A stretch of DNA of 64,000 bases from Casuarius casuarius (GCA_003342895.1 PTFA01000086.1:3312902-3376901); one strand, 5' to 3'. Positions 25,600 to 43,376 are shown, counted from the stretch's first letter. Made by a program: numbers and translations. The notes: generated from the letters alone by a model not told the origin.

Positions 25600-27097
25600 G
25601 AGCGTAGCTATTTGGGGCCTTGTCTACNAGGGGACGTACGTTACGGTAAACTGCTGCGGATTTCTGCAAAGTGCCTTACCGCCCCGCTCTGCCCGGCGTG
25701 CGGGCTGCNGGAAACCACTTCCCTGGCGGACCAGCGGGGGGTGGTTCTCGCCGTTTGCTTTAAAGTGCACACTGATGTGTTTTAAACTGCTCAGCTTTCC
25801 GATAGCCCTTCGTTTCTGCAGCTGTGCTTCGTGGTGCTGCCGGATCAGCTTGGCCGGGCGCTCGGGCAGGTCCGCGGCGGCTGCGCTGCCTCTCCGGGGC
25901 AGCGCCGGGGGGCACCGCGGGGCAGGGCGCTCGCCGCCAGCAGGCATGGGATGCGCTTGGAGCAGTGAGATGCTCTTTAAGCCAGCCTAAGGACCACAAC
26001 AAGTGCGCTGACAACCGCGCGTCTTTCTGGCATGTTTGTGTGCTGAGTTTAAAAAAAAAAAAAAAGAAAAATACGAGGCAAGCCTAAGAACTGCTCTGGC
26101 CCCCAGCTACGTGCCCATCGGCAGCCCTGCCCAGCGNTGCCTTCGGCCCTGGTATGAAACAGGGCCAAATCAGGAGGTCTTTGCTTATGTGCAGCATCTG
26201 TATGTATGTAGCCCTGCTTGAATTTGGTTAGCAGCCACCCTAAAAAGGCTGGCTTCTTTTAGGCAGCCATCCTAAANAGTGGAGGGGGAGCTCCGGTTCG
26301 GAGGAAGTTAAAGTAAATTACCCACCTTGCCCCCCCATCACAAGCCGTGCGGCCGGGGGGAGCAGGGCTCGGCCTGCCGCCCGCGTGCTGCCGCTCCCTC
26401 GNCGGCGCCGCCCCGGCAGCCGCGGCCGGGCAGCTTTGCCGAGCTCTTGTGCCCCCTAGCGGTGCTCGCGGCTCCGGCTGTCCCAGCTTCGCCCTGGGCC
26501 AAAATGCGGTCGGGGAATTAAATTAAATAAAATCCAGCCAGCCAGGCAAGTATTANTATTTTAAAGTGGCTTCAAAGAACAGGTGATAGGGAGGGTGCCT
26601 GGGCTCTGTTCGCAGAAAAGCGGAGTGCGCCGAAGCTGCCGTGGGCAGTAAGGGGCCCGGGGGAGCGCAGCGCCTCCCCACGCGTTTTGCTTGGTCATAG
26701 CTTTGCAAATTCTCTTACGACGTCTTGGGGCAAAGGTTGGGGGTTATGTGCTGCCAGACAGCGCAGAGCTCCTTTCCCTTCAGATTTTTTTTTCTCNTTA
26801 TTAGTGTATTAATGGGAGACGGATAAGGGAGGAGGGATAAGGGTCCTGACCAAACCCAGCATCCTAAATATTCCCCCTTTCCCTTTGTGTTTTCTGGCTC
26901 ATCTACGTTCGTATCCGCTGCTCGAGGCCTGAAAGTGTCCCATTGCAATATACTGTACACAGGCACCTCTGAAGCGCGGTAGGAAGCGCTGGGGTGTGCT
27001 TCGGTGCTGGAGGAAGGCGGCCCAGCCCCGCTGCCGCCTGCCCGGCTCCAGCCCTGCGGCGGCGGCCTCCGGCCAGCGACGGGCGCTCGGCGGCGCC
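25600..27097. promoter_or_regulatory. UBE2V1: CpG-rich block, probable UBE2V1 promoter CpG island (5' part)
   Basis: CpG-dense patches at about 25630-26010, 26330-26510 and 26990-27097 are interrupted by AT-rich stretches, including an A run near 26050. The last patch runs straight into the 750-N gap. The position, 10 kb upstream of UBE2V1 exon 2 and just after the PEDS1 3' end, is where the UBE2V1 start is expected. I found no ATG segment encoding the expected short UBE2V1 N-terminus before the gap, so exon 1 is inferred to be in the gap. Confidence 0.6.
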
Positions 27098-27847
27098 NNN
27101 NNNNNNNNNNNNNNNNNNNNNNNNNNNNNNNNNNNNNNNNNNNNNNNNNNNNNNNNNNNNNNNNNNNNNNNNNNNNNNNNNNNNNNNNNNNNNNNNNNNN
27201 NNNNNNNNNNNNNNNNNNNNNNNNNNNNNNNNNNNNNNNNNNNNNNNNNNNNNNNNNNNNNNNNNNNNNNNNNNNNNNNNNNNNNNNNNNNNNNNNNNNN
27301 NNNNNNNNNNNNNNNNNNNNNNNNNNNNNNNNNNNNNNNNNNNNNNNNNNNNNNNNNNNNNNNNNNNNNNNNNNNNNNNNNNNNNNNNNNNNNNNNNNNN
27401 NNNNNNNNNNNNNNNNNNNNNNNNNNNNNNNNNNNNNNNNNNNNNNNNNNNNNNNNNNNNNNNNNNNNNNNNNNNNNNNNNNNNNNNNNNNNNNNNNNNN
27501 NNNNNNNNNNNNNNNNNNNNNNNNNNNNNNNNNNNNNNNNNNNNNNNNNNNNNNNNNNNNNNNNNNNNNNNNNNNNNNNNNNNNNNNNNNNNNNNNNNNN
27601 NNNNNNNNNNNNNNNNNNNNNNNNNNNNNNNNNNNNNNNNNNNNNNNNNNNNNNNNNNNNNNNNNNNNNNNNNNNNNNNNNNNNNNNNNNNNNNNNNNNN
27701 NNNNNNNNNNNNNNNNNNNNNNNNNNNNNNNNNNNNNNNNNNNNNNNNNNNNNNNNNNNNNNNNNNNNNNNNNNNNNNNNNNNNNNNNNNNNNNNNNNNN
27801 NNNNNNNNNNNNNNNNNNNNNNNNNNNNNNNNNNNNNNNNNNNNNNN
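27098..27847. other. Assembly gap (750 N) inside a CpG island
   Basis: A run of 750 N. The sequence just before it is extremely CpG-rich and the sequence after it is AT-leaning intron-like DNA. It probably hides the UBE2V1 first exon and core promoter. Open frames reported across it are meaningless. Confidence 0.99.
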
Positions 27848-29324
27848 TTTTTAATAGTGGTTTTCCCTAGGTCGCTCTCATCCTCAGGTTGTAACTTCCT
27901 TGTCAGGGCAAGTCCGTGTAAGAAGTTAGGATTTTCTCCCTTTAAAATCGCTCGCCGCTTGCTTTAGCTAGTTAAACGAGCCAGTCTTCGTGTTCGCCAC
28001 TGCACACGCAAACAGAAACGCTGCGGCGGGATTTCAAATTTTTTTTTTCTGCTGACATCATCTGATTAACTTCTTCGGATTGAATAAACCAGTTTCACTT
28101 CTGTTTAGCCAGTTTCGCTTTCCTGTTCTNATAAGTCAGTGTAGGGTTTCCAATGCGACACGGTAACGCTCNTTTTTAAACTGCTTCCTTTGAAGTTTAA
28201 ACGTGCGTATCGTCAGAGGACTGCTTTTGAAGATTCAATGAACATTTTCCTTGGGGACAGATCTCTGTCAATGACCATTTTCAACTTTTAAGAATAAGTG
28301 TCATAATGCAAATAATTCATAGTAATCAAGGTTGTAAAAACACGTTTAAAATGTGTGAATACTCCCGTAAGAATTGTACATTATGAATCTATGCTTAAAA
28401 GTCTACGTGACTATGAAGTGTTGGAAAACGTGATAAAATGCACAAAAACTGTAATGGAGTCTTCTCATCCTCACATGTCACGTTATTCTGGTTACCATAT
28501 CTCCTCAATGATCCCTTCAAGCTGCTGACTTTCAATTTATATTTGGCTGGAAGAGCGAGACGAGTGTTTTCCTTTTCAAGCCAGCGAAGCTTCATGAATT
28601 AATTGTCTGGGTGATCGTGGGGGGTGTGTGTGGAAAGAGCCTTGGACTGCAGTGATGAAGTCCAAAGCAAATCTTACTGCACAGCTTTCATTTTGTCCTG
28701 AGCAGCCTTAACTGACAACATTCGTTGTGATAAGCTGTAGTTTGTCGTCATCTGCTAGCCACATTGTGCTCCTGGATTACTTCCTGCTTTCTCGTGGATT
28801 TCTAAAAGCCGTCTTGTGTCTTCAGTACTGGAAGCAAGAAGCAGCCAGGTAGATGTGAGTAGGTGCCTCAGTTTCTCACGTCTGCAGCGTGGGCATCTGA
28901 CAACTGCTGTACTTTGGCTGCTGATGAGATCCTGTGTGCTTTTTAGCTACTTATGACAAAAATTTTGAAAACCAATGTGTGACTTTTAAAAATGTGTTGC
29001 AGCAACACTGGACTTTTGCAGTAAACCCTAAATTCAGTATTGAGGAACCTTCAGATACAAACCAGGGACTTGGGCTGATGTGAGCCCTAGAGCTTCGTCC
29101 GGCTGTAAATCGTAGGCTGTCCAGCCAGCGACAGACTGCTTGGTGTTGTTGCACTAGTGAAGTATGGAGATTGTCCTGTATTCGAATAACAGTATTGTGC
29201 CCAGTTGCTTGTTGTGGTGGTGACACTGCAATGCAGTTTGTATAGTTCCTTCCTGACGCTGCACTGAAGGTATTGTCTAACGTGTNCAAAAAGAGCTTGG
29301 AAGTGGCATTATTTTTCCCCACTA

Positions 29325-29420
29325 CTTATTGATTCACTGTGGGGCTTTGGGCAAGTGATTTANTATCTTTATTAAGTGACTGTTAAACATATTTTGCTAA
29401 TATTTGTTTCATGAAATCTT
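29325..29420 (+). repeat. Possible MIR core remnant
   Basis: The stretch TGGGGCTTTGGGCAAGTGAT resembles the conserved MIR core (GACCTTGGGCAAGTCAC type). The flanks align poorly, so this is tentative. Confidence 0.3.
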
Positions 29421-32400
29421 TAATTTATGCATGTTTATTGTAAAGCATTTGAATATGTTTAGGATCCTGTGTTTGCAGTGGTTCAGTAAGGGACCTCAAA
29501 CAGCAGAAGGTGGCTGAGCTCCTAATGAAAAATATTCAGTCTTTCTTTAAAAACAATTAATGACTCAGAGGAAGAAATGGTGGCAAGTGTTGTCTGCATA
29601 AGTTAAAAAGGTCGTAGGGCTGATCCTGGGTAGACAGGTAAGCCTTGTATCTGTACATAAGAAACAGGTAGAAATAGTTAGTGGGGAGGCAGGGGGGACC
29701 TCACCGTGGAGAAATGGCACGACGTACGATTCGACAGTATGATTTGTGTGGAGGGGCATTCTGACACTGTGCTTTTTTTTTCTTTTTTTTTNCCCTGATA
29801 AATATGTGAATAAAATGAAAAGGTTGACTTTAATCATTCTAATAAGGCTCTTCACAAGAGACTACAGAGACCCCAAACTGTAAGTGTATGTCTGTCCTTC
29901 AGACTGAAACGTCCCGTAGGAACGCTCGCTGGCTCAGATACCAGAAACGGTCTAGCCGAGACATCAAGGGTCCCTCGGCGGCGGCTTTACTTTGCTGCTC
30001 AGCAGGGAGGTTGGGTTGTGTGCAGCTCTGTTGTGTTGCGGTTGGACTACAAGAGCGAGCTCCTGCGTGTCTGTCCTGCAGATGCCGGTACTGTTGTGNC
30101 CTAGTCTCAGTGGAAGGATAAAGTAATTCTATATAATGGTTTAAAAACTGGACGAGATGGCCCAAGGATTCCNGTTTTTCCTAACTTTCATCCTGGTACA
30201 GGTTTAATGACCTTGTTTAACCCGCTGTTCTCTTGTAGGTGTGTTTGGTGGTCTTCTGTAGGTCTGCGGTAGGCATTTGCTTTTACTAGCAGCCTCAGAG
30301 AGCTGAGTACTAAAGTGATNTGTCTGGATTTAACTTATTCAAAGTCAGAGGAATGTGAAGAACTCAGAAGGACAAATCGTTAGGTGAATGGGCATTACAG
30401 TAATATGTGTGGCTTAATATTGCTATCAGAGAGAAAAGCACAGGCTGCTTTTAATGCAGTATATTAAAAGTANATATTTATAATTCTTGAGGGACCCATA
30501 ACATCATCATAAACACTAAGCAAATTGTGAAAAGCATGCGAGATGTTAGGGTGTGGAAGAAACTGGATATTGAAGAATATAGAAGTAATAGTCTGTGAAT
30601 GGATCATGATGTCTCCTTTGGAATATGCTGCATGCAATATTCACTGTCATCTCAAAGTAACTATTAGCAGCCACCAAGTCGTCTCCAATTCTGTAATTAA
30701 AATAGCTAAGGGTGTGGGAAAAACAGTTGAAGAGAAACGGGGAAGATCAATTATGCCATATTAAGAGGGAATGTAAGAGCACGTGAAATAGCTGGTGCTG
30801 AGAAGGTTGATTTCAGAGCTTCTCTGTGTTTTGTAATGCGAAGATACAGTAAAGTAGATAGGTAAATAATTCAAAACTCCTAAAAGAATATACTCTGAAT
30901 ATGTTCATATGTAATTATATAAATTATATATTGGGAAATGCTGTTCTGACCTAGAATTTAAGAAGGTTCATTAAATTATTAGATATGTAAATAGACAGGA
31001 ATAATAGAAACTATAGTACTGACAAATTTTGTAAGGTATGTTAGGGTTTGGATTCTCAGGTTTTAAGGGAGTTTTTAACTATTGCAAGCCAAGATTAAAT
31101 ATATTATCAGGTTAATGATTTCTGTCTACGCATCGGTTGGTGCGTGTTCCTCCGAAAGTGCTGTTTGCACTTGGGGCAGACACAAGGTGCTGGACGGTGT
31201 GTGTCCTGTGGCTGATCTTGGGCAGTTCCCCTTTTGTGCTTACAAGCTACCTGCTATTAAACTGATGCAAAGCTGTTAAACGGAAATCCTGTGTTGGGTG
31301 GGTAACTTTGCCTTACCGTGTCGTTGTGGAGTCANGCCTTTCAGAGCTTGTCTGAAAATCGGTGAAGCTGCTTGTGCATTTGCTTTTGGATGGACAGCAT
31401 GAATTCAAGAAAACCCAGTGATAGTTTGTGGGTAGAAGAGGCAGCTGGGAGGAGAGCACTGAACTCTCGGTCAGGANCAATGGTTCCTGTTCACAGTGTA
31501 AAGAGGAAATGATGTTGGTTTTTTTTTTTTTCTGGTAAGATTCAGTGTAAATATTTCATCCAAGATACTTGTTTAGGTTCACTGCTTTCCTAGAGCAAAT
31601 TGTAGCTGCGCTGGTGGTGTTTTGCCATTAGGCTGTGATATCAGCCACAGAACACAACTCATTTTACCTGTTCTGACTCGTGCTGCTGCAGAGCTTTATT
31701 TGACTCGAGACCTTGGCGGTAACGCCAGCCAGCCTCGGATGTGTTAGAGCGATCCCTTTATGAGAAAGGTGTTCAACGCATTCAAATGCAGAGCCAGTGT
31801 TCTAGCTTACACGCAACAGAAAATGCTTGAAGTTTTGTGTCAGGTGCTCAGGAAGTTATTCTGGATGTGCTAAAATACCTCAGTACCAGTCTGCGTTATG
31901 AGAGTAGAAATCGTGAATGCAAAGACAACATGAGAAATGTGAAGTTCCTGTTTCCTGGAAGCTTTTGTGACAATAGCTGAAAGCCTTTTATTAGGCTTTA
32001 AATACTACATTGCCTCAGAAGCTTTGTGCAATTTTGACAAGGAATGATTTTTTTTTTTAAAAAAGAAACAATTGTTTAAGGGTAAGCTACCAAATTTTAA
32101 ACAGTTCTGATGTCTGCAAAGAGATCAGAAATATATTGGAAAAGGTATAATTAAGGCTGAACATCACATGTACAGAAGCAAGCAACAGAAAATACTTTAA
32201 CGTTAACGTATTTGGATAACAGACATTTGAAGTTGTTGAGCTTCTCTTGAATTAGTGTAAATTGGGAACTGGTACTGAAAGCAAAGTTAAAATTGGTCTG
32301 AAAGCCCAGAATATGATAAATTTCCCCTTAAAACTGTGTAAAGCAACCTTCAGCAAAAGGACAGTTCTTTTTAGAGCCTCTAGCTGCTGAAGGGTATTTT

Positions 32401-33289
32401 CTGCATGCTTTTCTTAGATACTCTGTATGATTTTTATGCTTTATTCCTCAAGAGAAATGCTTGTACTCTGATTTCGTTGCAGAAGGGAAAGATATAAATG
32501 TATTCTTGAAGTTTTTGTGAGTGAGATTTGTGTTCTGACACTGAGGAANAAGATTCAGTTGGAGGATCTGCCCTCGAAGGAATATTGTCCAGTGTATTTC
32601 ACTGGGTTTTGTTTGTGCTGTTTTCAACTTGAAATAGGTTTATGCAGTTCCTAAATTTGGGATTACTTCCACTATATAGCTGGAAAAAAATAAAAGATGA
32701 AAAAGTATAATCTGTTAGAAAGTATTATTCTCGGCTTGTTTAAAACATATAATCTGTTTCANATGAGCGAATGTAAATATAAGATGACCACATAACTTCT
32801 AAAGCTGTTGTCAGGCACGTAAACACACGCATCTGTGCGTCTTTAATTGGGCCTGGTACAAAGTGCATCTGAGAGTGCTTTAAAAATCTTCAAAAATCCA
32901 AGCTGACATTCAGCTATCTTCAGGTAATAATTCTGTCCTTTCCCAATGCAAAACCGTATTAGTGAGATTCTGACCAAAAAGAAGCCAAACTCCTTTTGTC
33001 CTTAATTCAGGTCATTGTGTCACGGTCGTGCAAGTCTTTGCTTAGGGAACAGCTTCATTTCTGAGGTGCCTTGAGAAAGAGGGCTCGCTGAGGACATTTA
33101 GTGTGGCAGGGCTGGTGTGTGAGGTGTCGAACAGCAAAACAGAAGGTCCTGATTCTCTTTGAAGGCTTAAAGCTCTCTCACCTAAAACCTGCAAGTTTCT
33201 TAACTGGGACTGTAAATTCTGTAGGATTCGGATGTCTTTGCTTTCCAGAAAAGTAGGTCTGTGATTTAGTTTTCTGTCTAGTTTACCAT

Positions 33290-33313
33290 TTAAAAAAAAA
33301 AAAAAAAAAAAAA
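33290..33313 (+). repeat. Poly-A run (about 23 bases)
   Basis: A tract after CCATTT in UBE2V1 intron 1. No retrocopy body is recognisable upstream. Confidence 0.9.
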
Positions 33314-34686
33314 GTGAACATTTTTGAAAAACTCATGAACTAGGGTCCAGGGCTGAAACTTTGTGTGCAATTTTCCTAAAAGATTTGTTTTTATGGAGAA
33401 TGTTCAAACATATGTAACTGGAGGTATTATACTGTGAGTACCGTTATAATTAAGCTTTCCTAGGTTTGCTGTTGTGATTAGTAGTGAATTTCTNTCTCCT
33501 TGTGCTCCGAAATGTTTATACTGTTATTTCTGGGAGTATTTCTGTGAGGTCAGCCAAGCTGCAAGTGCAACAGTTATCTAGATGTTGTTGTGTTTTTGTA
33601 TCATAAGTTAAGTTACTGTTTGAGAGTCTGCTCAGCCCANAGCAAGGGCTGAATTAAAATGCGTAACCTAAAGTATTTTTGACAACTTGATTACTTTCTA
33701 ATTGCCTGTTACTTTATTTAGGTTTTTTTGTGTTAAACGAAGGTCTCTTGGAATAAACAGGTTTGTTTTGTTACTGTCTTGAAAGTCCCCCTTACTGCAC
33801 TAAAAAGATTACGGAAGGTATTTATGGGGGTGTGCTGGGGGGAGATGACACCCAGCTGACCTGGGGTTGTGTCGGCTGCCGTAGGCGCTGCCCTGCTTTA
33901 GCCCTGAGAGTTACTCGGTAAATACTGAATACGCGCTGAACGGGTCAAATCGCTTTCTAGGAAGTCTGGGGGACAGCAAACATGATGGTATGTTTGCATA
34001 CGACCGCAAGGGATAAAGTTTGTGTGGGCTGGGAAGTGCCGGTCTCAGCAGGATGTGGGACCTGGCCAGTGCCGGCTCGCAGGCCGCGGCAAGCTGGCGG
34101 GAGCCTGCCTCGGGTGGTGGCACGCCGCCGCTCTCCGGGCTGCCCGGAGGCGTGAATCTGCTCGGTTATTCTGCCTTACTTAAGGGTGGGCTGTTTAGCG
34201 AGGAGTTAAGTCATTTATGATCACGTGTATATGTGTGTTTTTNTCCCTGTTGAATCCTTTGAGAACGTGTCGAGGAGGAGACCGATCTGGTCATCGAGGT
34301 GACCCTCTGCACGCGCCTCGTGCCGTGGTGATGCGCCAGTCTTGCGCGCTGCGCTTCTGAGCTTCGGCATATGGGCAAAGCATTTTTAGAAGGCACGGAT
34401 ACTGGTAGACNGGGTGACTTGCTTGTGAAGTGATCCACCATCTTCCATGCTAATTTTATTATTTTGTGAAGAGCATGGAAATTCAAATTTAAGTACTTTT
34501 TTTCCCCCAACTCTCTTTGCCACTGAGGTTCCTGTAGTGCTCTAAGTAAGCAGTTGCTGTAGAATTAATAAGTATTTATATTAACTTTTTCTGTGTGATA
34601 GGAGCCAGTGAATGATATGACTAGCTAGTTCTCTGTAGACCTCAGACCTGTCTGAGAGCTCTAAAATCCTTTATGACTGTTTTATG

Positions 34687-34711
34687 GCTCTGATTCATTC
34701 TGAATCAGAGC
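34687..34711. repeat. Perfect 11-bp stem with a 3-base loop
   Basis: GCTCTGATTCA (34687-34697), loop TTC, then TGAATCAGAGC (34701-34711), in UBE2V1 intron 1. Confidence 0.85.
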
Positions 34712-36796
34712 AGCTGTATCTTGGAAAAGCTCTGAAACAAAGTTGCCTTCTGTTCCTGCAAAGATTGCAAAGACGAGCCTGGCTCTAGTTAGGAAATGTC
34801 AGAATTAAGACTGCCTTTCAGTCTTATTGCGGCCTCATTGAACGTACACGTGATGACATAATTTTTAATTACGTGATCACAAATTATCTTCCTCATACAG
34901 GATTTCTGCCTTATTCAGTGGACAGAATGCTTGATGCTCAGTAAAAGGTAGTCAACGGGTTTTTTTTTCCTTCATCAATGTGTCTCTGTTTACCGTGAAC
35001 CATCCAGTACTTCCACGGTGTTGTTGATTCTTCCTAGGTTCTTGCCTGCAGGTCTCAGTAAGTTATTTTCATGCCACTGATGGAAATGAAGTGGCATTAT
35101 CGAGTACTGAAATGGAGAAAGATTAAAATCTTGCTTTTTAAGCATCACNATATTGTGGTCCAGAAGAGTTAGTATTTTTTGATGACATTACGTATTCAAG
35201 GCAGGTCTTGCAATGGCTTCAGCTCATTTCTTTTGTAAATGGAGAGGGTCTCGGGTTGGATTTCTAATAGTAGCTGCTTAGTGTTTTCTTTCATAGCGTG
35301 ACTTGCATTGTCTAAGAGATGTTGTTTCCGAATCAAGGACAGAATCCCACTCTTCAGAAGGACGTTCAGTTGTCCTTGATTGTCCATTTTCTTTCTGTAG
35401 CTGCCTGCTTCCTTCGCAATACGCCGGCAGACAAGGCTGCAGTCCAGACAGCAGCTTCACTCATTGCACAGCCATGACTCATTCCCACTCANCAGCTCTC
35501 CCATGCACAGGTTGAAGCAGAAATTGTGAAATAAGTGGTATGTGAATGTGTAACTAAAGATGACATCTTGTCCTTCAACTCATACTCCACCTGTTTCTCT
35601 TGTCCCCCGGCTCTCTCATCCTCTGTGTTGGTGTTAGACTGCTCTCTTCTCTGCTTCCCCTAACTGCAGCCTGGAGAGCCCTGGGAGTATAGTTAAACGT
35701 GGGGTGGCTAATCTGTCATAATTCAAGTATGACCTGCGTACTTGAACCTTTATGTGCCCAGGGTACACAAGATACATGCTTCATATTTTTAAGACTTACA
35801 GGGAAGAGAAACACTGGAGCATTTCATGCAGGGGAAATGGCAGTGGTCCCCAGGAGGTCCTGTTACTGCCTTGGGTTTGGGGCTGCAGTTGCGGCTCGGT
35901 TCTTGGTCGGTCTTACGGTGATGGCTTCACCAGCCCTGACTGACTCATTTCCTTTCACAGCCACAGATTTGTATTACTCGACAGCCATGGTGACAGCACA
36001 GTCTCACTNGTAGTTAAAGAACGTAGATTTGGCATGGAGTTGCATTTGAACTGTGCTCAGCAGTCCCAAATTGGTCTGGTTTGCTATAGCTGGTTCAGTT
36101 CTGGTGTCTTCTAATGCTGGTTTTCTAATTCTGAGTTTCTGTTCATACCGTTGCTGCAACTGTGTTGTTGAATGATGTTTCCCCAGAATATTCTTGAATG
36201 TGATATTTTAGATGTATATCAAANTGGCCAGCAGACTAATTTCATTAGTAACTTGCTTTTTTGATGCCTCTTACACTNGTTTTGTAGTGAATGAAATTTA
36301 GGCAACTCTGATTCCACAGTAAAATCAACGTTGGCATTTATTTTCTTTAGGTCTCTAATATATTTAAAAGGGTTTTTAAAGCCACCAGAATTACCAATTT
36401 TTAAGCACTGCTTAACATTGCACAAAGCCTTAGACCCTCTATATTTTCCACACTGTCAAGCAGCTACAGAGATGATTGTTGAAGCTCTTTCTTGGTCTCT
36501 TACTAACATCCTCTACTTGTATCTCATGAATGCTAGAAGAGCTTACTTCTTACAGAGAACACTTCGTACCTTGATGGCTAATTTCCCATTCTTTTTCTGC
36601 TGCACTAAATAAGTGATGCTGAAGAAGGACATTAGTTACTATTTTCTGTTATATTGTGCACTGATGAATAGTTAGCTTGGTGCTATTGAAAAAAAAATCC
36701 AGACCCAAAACTCAAACTTTTCTGTAATGTCAGGTGAAAATAACTCCATTACCTGTCATGTCCTGCTGATGATTTTATTTCTTTTTGGGGAAAAAA

Positions 36797-36799
36797 NNN
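36797..36799. other. Three-N ambiguity between A and C runs
   Basis: AAAAAANNNCCCC, probably an unresolved homopolymer junction in UBE2V1 intron 1. Confidence 0.95.
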
Positions 36800-36904
36800 C
36801 CCCATACTTCACATGGGTATTTTGAAGGAGAGGTGGTGACACAGAATGCATTTATGTTTTGTAGTGGCTGGGGAATGGATACCTTGAAAAAGAATGAAAA
36901 GATA

Positions 36905-37110
36905 CGTCCTGTGTGGCCTGGGTTCAAGGTCCTCCTCCACCGCTGACTTAGTTTGTGACCTTGGATTTATTGTTAAAGCTCTCTATGCCGTTGCTTTCCA
37001 ATTATATAATGGGGATAAGCAAATTTTCCTCATTTGCTGTGTTTGGAGGATAATATGCTAAAAATTACAAAGTCGTCAAATTCTTTGGTAATGGAGGTCA
37101 TAAGTACAAA
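36905..37110 (+). repeat. MIR SINE (near full length, ancient)
   Basis: Collinear with the MIR consensus as I know it. GGCCTGGGTTCAAGGTCCTC is the 5' part. TAGTTTGTGACCTTGG is the core. TTGCTTTCCAATTATATAAT followed by GGGGATAAG matches the 'cagtttcc...tgtaaaatggggata' block. TTTCCTCATTTGCTGTGTTT and GGAGGATAATATGCTAAA match the 'cctcatagggttgttgtgaggatta' block. CTTTGGTAATGGAGGTCATA matches the LINE-like tail. It ends about 500 bases before UBE2V1 exon 2. Confidence 0.72.
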
Positions 37111-37600
37111 AAATACTGTTGCTACTGATGAAGCCCACTTAAATTAAACTTCAGATTAAAGTACTAATGTTGCAAGACTGTTTCATTTGCTTTCAGCGAT
37201 GTTGTTAAAAGCTTTGANAATGTCAAACCTCTCAGTCGTTTTGTAGAATCTTGTAAATTTTCATACTATAAATCATACAGACAAGTACTAAATAGAGCTG
37301 CATAATAGTGTGTTTATCTCTGAATGGATAGAGGTATATCCTTTCATTTTACTACATGCCCTAATATCTGGTGCGTCTGCCTTCTAGCTTATTTAATTGT
37401 GGGGTATCTTGGTATTGCTTGAAAAATCCAGGCTAAATATGAGAGTGTCTTCTTCATGCTGTTCAAGTATTGTCATTTAGAAATAATAACATTTTTAATT
37501 TCTTTACCCAGAATGTTTTCTGTAGGATTACCAGAAGTATCAGCAAATTTACTCAGCTTTATTTCTCTGCTAGATTTCTCAACTCAAGGTATTTTTCTGA

Positions 37601-41933
<4,333 letters not shown>

Positions 41934-43370
41934 TTAAAAAAAATAATCGTGCCCCCCCCTTATTCAATTTAAGCTGTCTTCATTTTCCACAGTAGTAAAT
42001 TTTCTAGATGCATCTTGTAGACCTCAAAATACTGGAAAGGAAGTTCCCATTCAAAGGAAGTTTTTCTTGAGATACTGTAAATGATACTAATTTTTTCATT
42101 TGAAATATAAGTTGTGCTATAACATATAATCCTGTTGTGTAACCACTGTCCACATAGCTGAACTTCTGGTATCAGGAAAAGTCTATTTAAATTTATTACT
42201 GTCAAGACCAGTGTGGCACATCTAACTTAACTGTGAAAGCATACATCCCACAATCACCTTGCTGTGTGTCTGGCCTGGGTTTTTTTCTTTTTCTGTCTTT
42301 TGCAATAGAGTCGAAGCTCAGGGCTATTTATTAGAGTAGACACAAAGGTTTTAGCTTCCAGTACTACACTGGGCTTTATGGACTACTAATGGGGATGTGT
42401 GCTAACCTCAGTCATCCCTCCCTTTGTGCTCTCTCTAGTAAAGGCTGAATGTGACTGTGGTCATTTTTGTTTTTGTATTTTTTTTTAAACGCCCTGATAA
42501 TATGGGGCAAGCTTTCCTTCTTCCCTTTGGCCAAGGCGTAGATTGTATTTCTCTTCCCGGTCCCCCTCACCAGTAACATGGGCTTTGGGTGAGGGATTCA
42601 GGGTTCTTTTAATCTCTTCCCTCTTCCCCTCTTCACAGCAGGGGTGCTGCTTTCTTTTTGCCCCTTTTTGTGACTCTTCTCACCCCTGGTCAGCAGGGGT
42701 AGGTGTTGGGGCAATAACTTGACCTGTTCCCTCCTGCTTATCCATTTTGGTTTTGCAACAAATTTAGTCTTCACCAGCCTGGGAAACGAGTATCTATTCT
42801 GCTGGCAAACTTGGATTTCCCCTGCCCTCCGGCACTGCTGCCACACCGCCAAGCTGGCCACGGCTGATGTTATTAGATAGGCTTTTGACATGGCGAAAAG
42901 AGCAGTAATTTACCAGGATTGCTGAAATCTGCTGCTGCCAAACTTTAATGAGGAAACTGCACATGGAGATTCTAAGTACACACTCCAGTTCAGCTAGTTG
43001 CATTTTGGTGCTTCAGATTGACCCAAGAATGTTAATTAACTAAACGTTGCACTTATGTTTTGTCCTTCTAAAGATCTGACAACCACAGACAAATCAAATC
43101 AGCCTAGATTTTATCGGGATTCTTTAAGTCTTGGAAGAGAAAACTCTTCAGTGAAGACTTTTGGGAAGTGGTGTATACAGCAGATTAAGGACCTTTCTTG
43201 GCTTTGCATCCTGGCAAATCACTGCCTTTTCTGTTTTACTGTTTTGGACCACTAATTGCTGAAATGTGGATGCAAGCTTAAATACAACCAACCTAGTGTG
43301 TCCAGTTTTATGAAAAATTCAGTGTTTGTGTAAAAAAGAAAAAAAGGAAAAAAAAAAGAAAAGAAAGAAA

Positions 43371-43376
43371 AATAAA
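43371..43376 (+). promoter_or_regulatory. UBE2V1: Candidate UBE2V1 polyadenylation signal 1
   Basis: AATAAA at the end of a long A/G tract, about 1.44 kb after the stop. Confidence 0.5.

Noticed and set aside
25824..26087. Possible UBE2V1 first exon in the visible CpG-rich block
   Set aside because: No ATG segment encodes the expected short N-terminus followed by a GT donor in the required phase.
26994..27967. Open frames of 286-323 codons
   Set aside because: They consist almost entirely of the 750-N gap.
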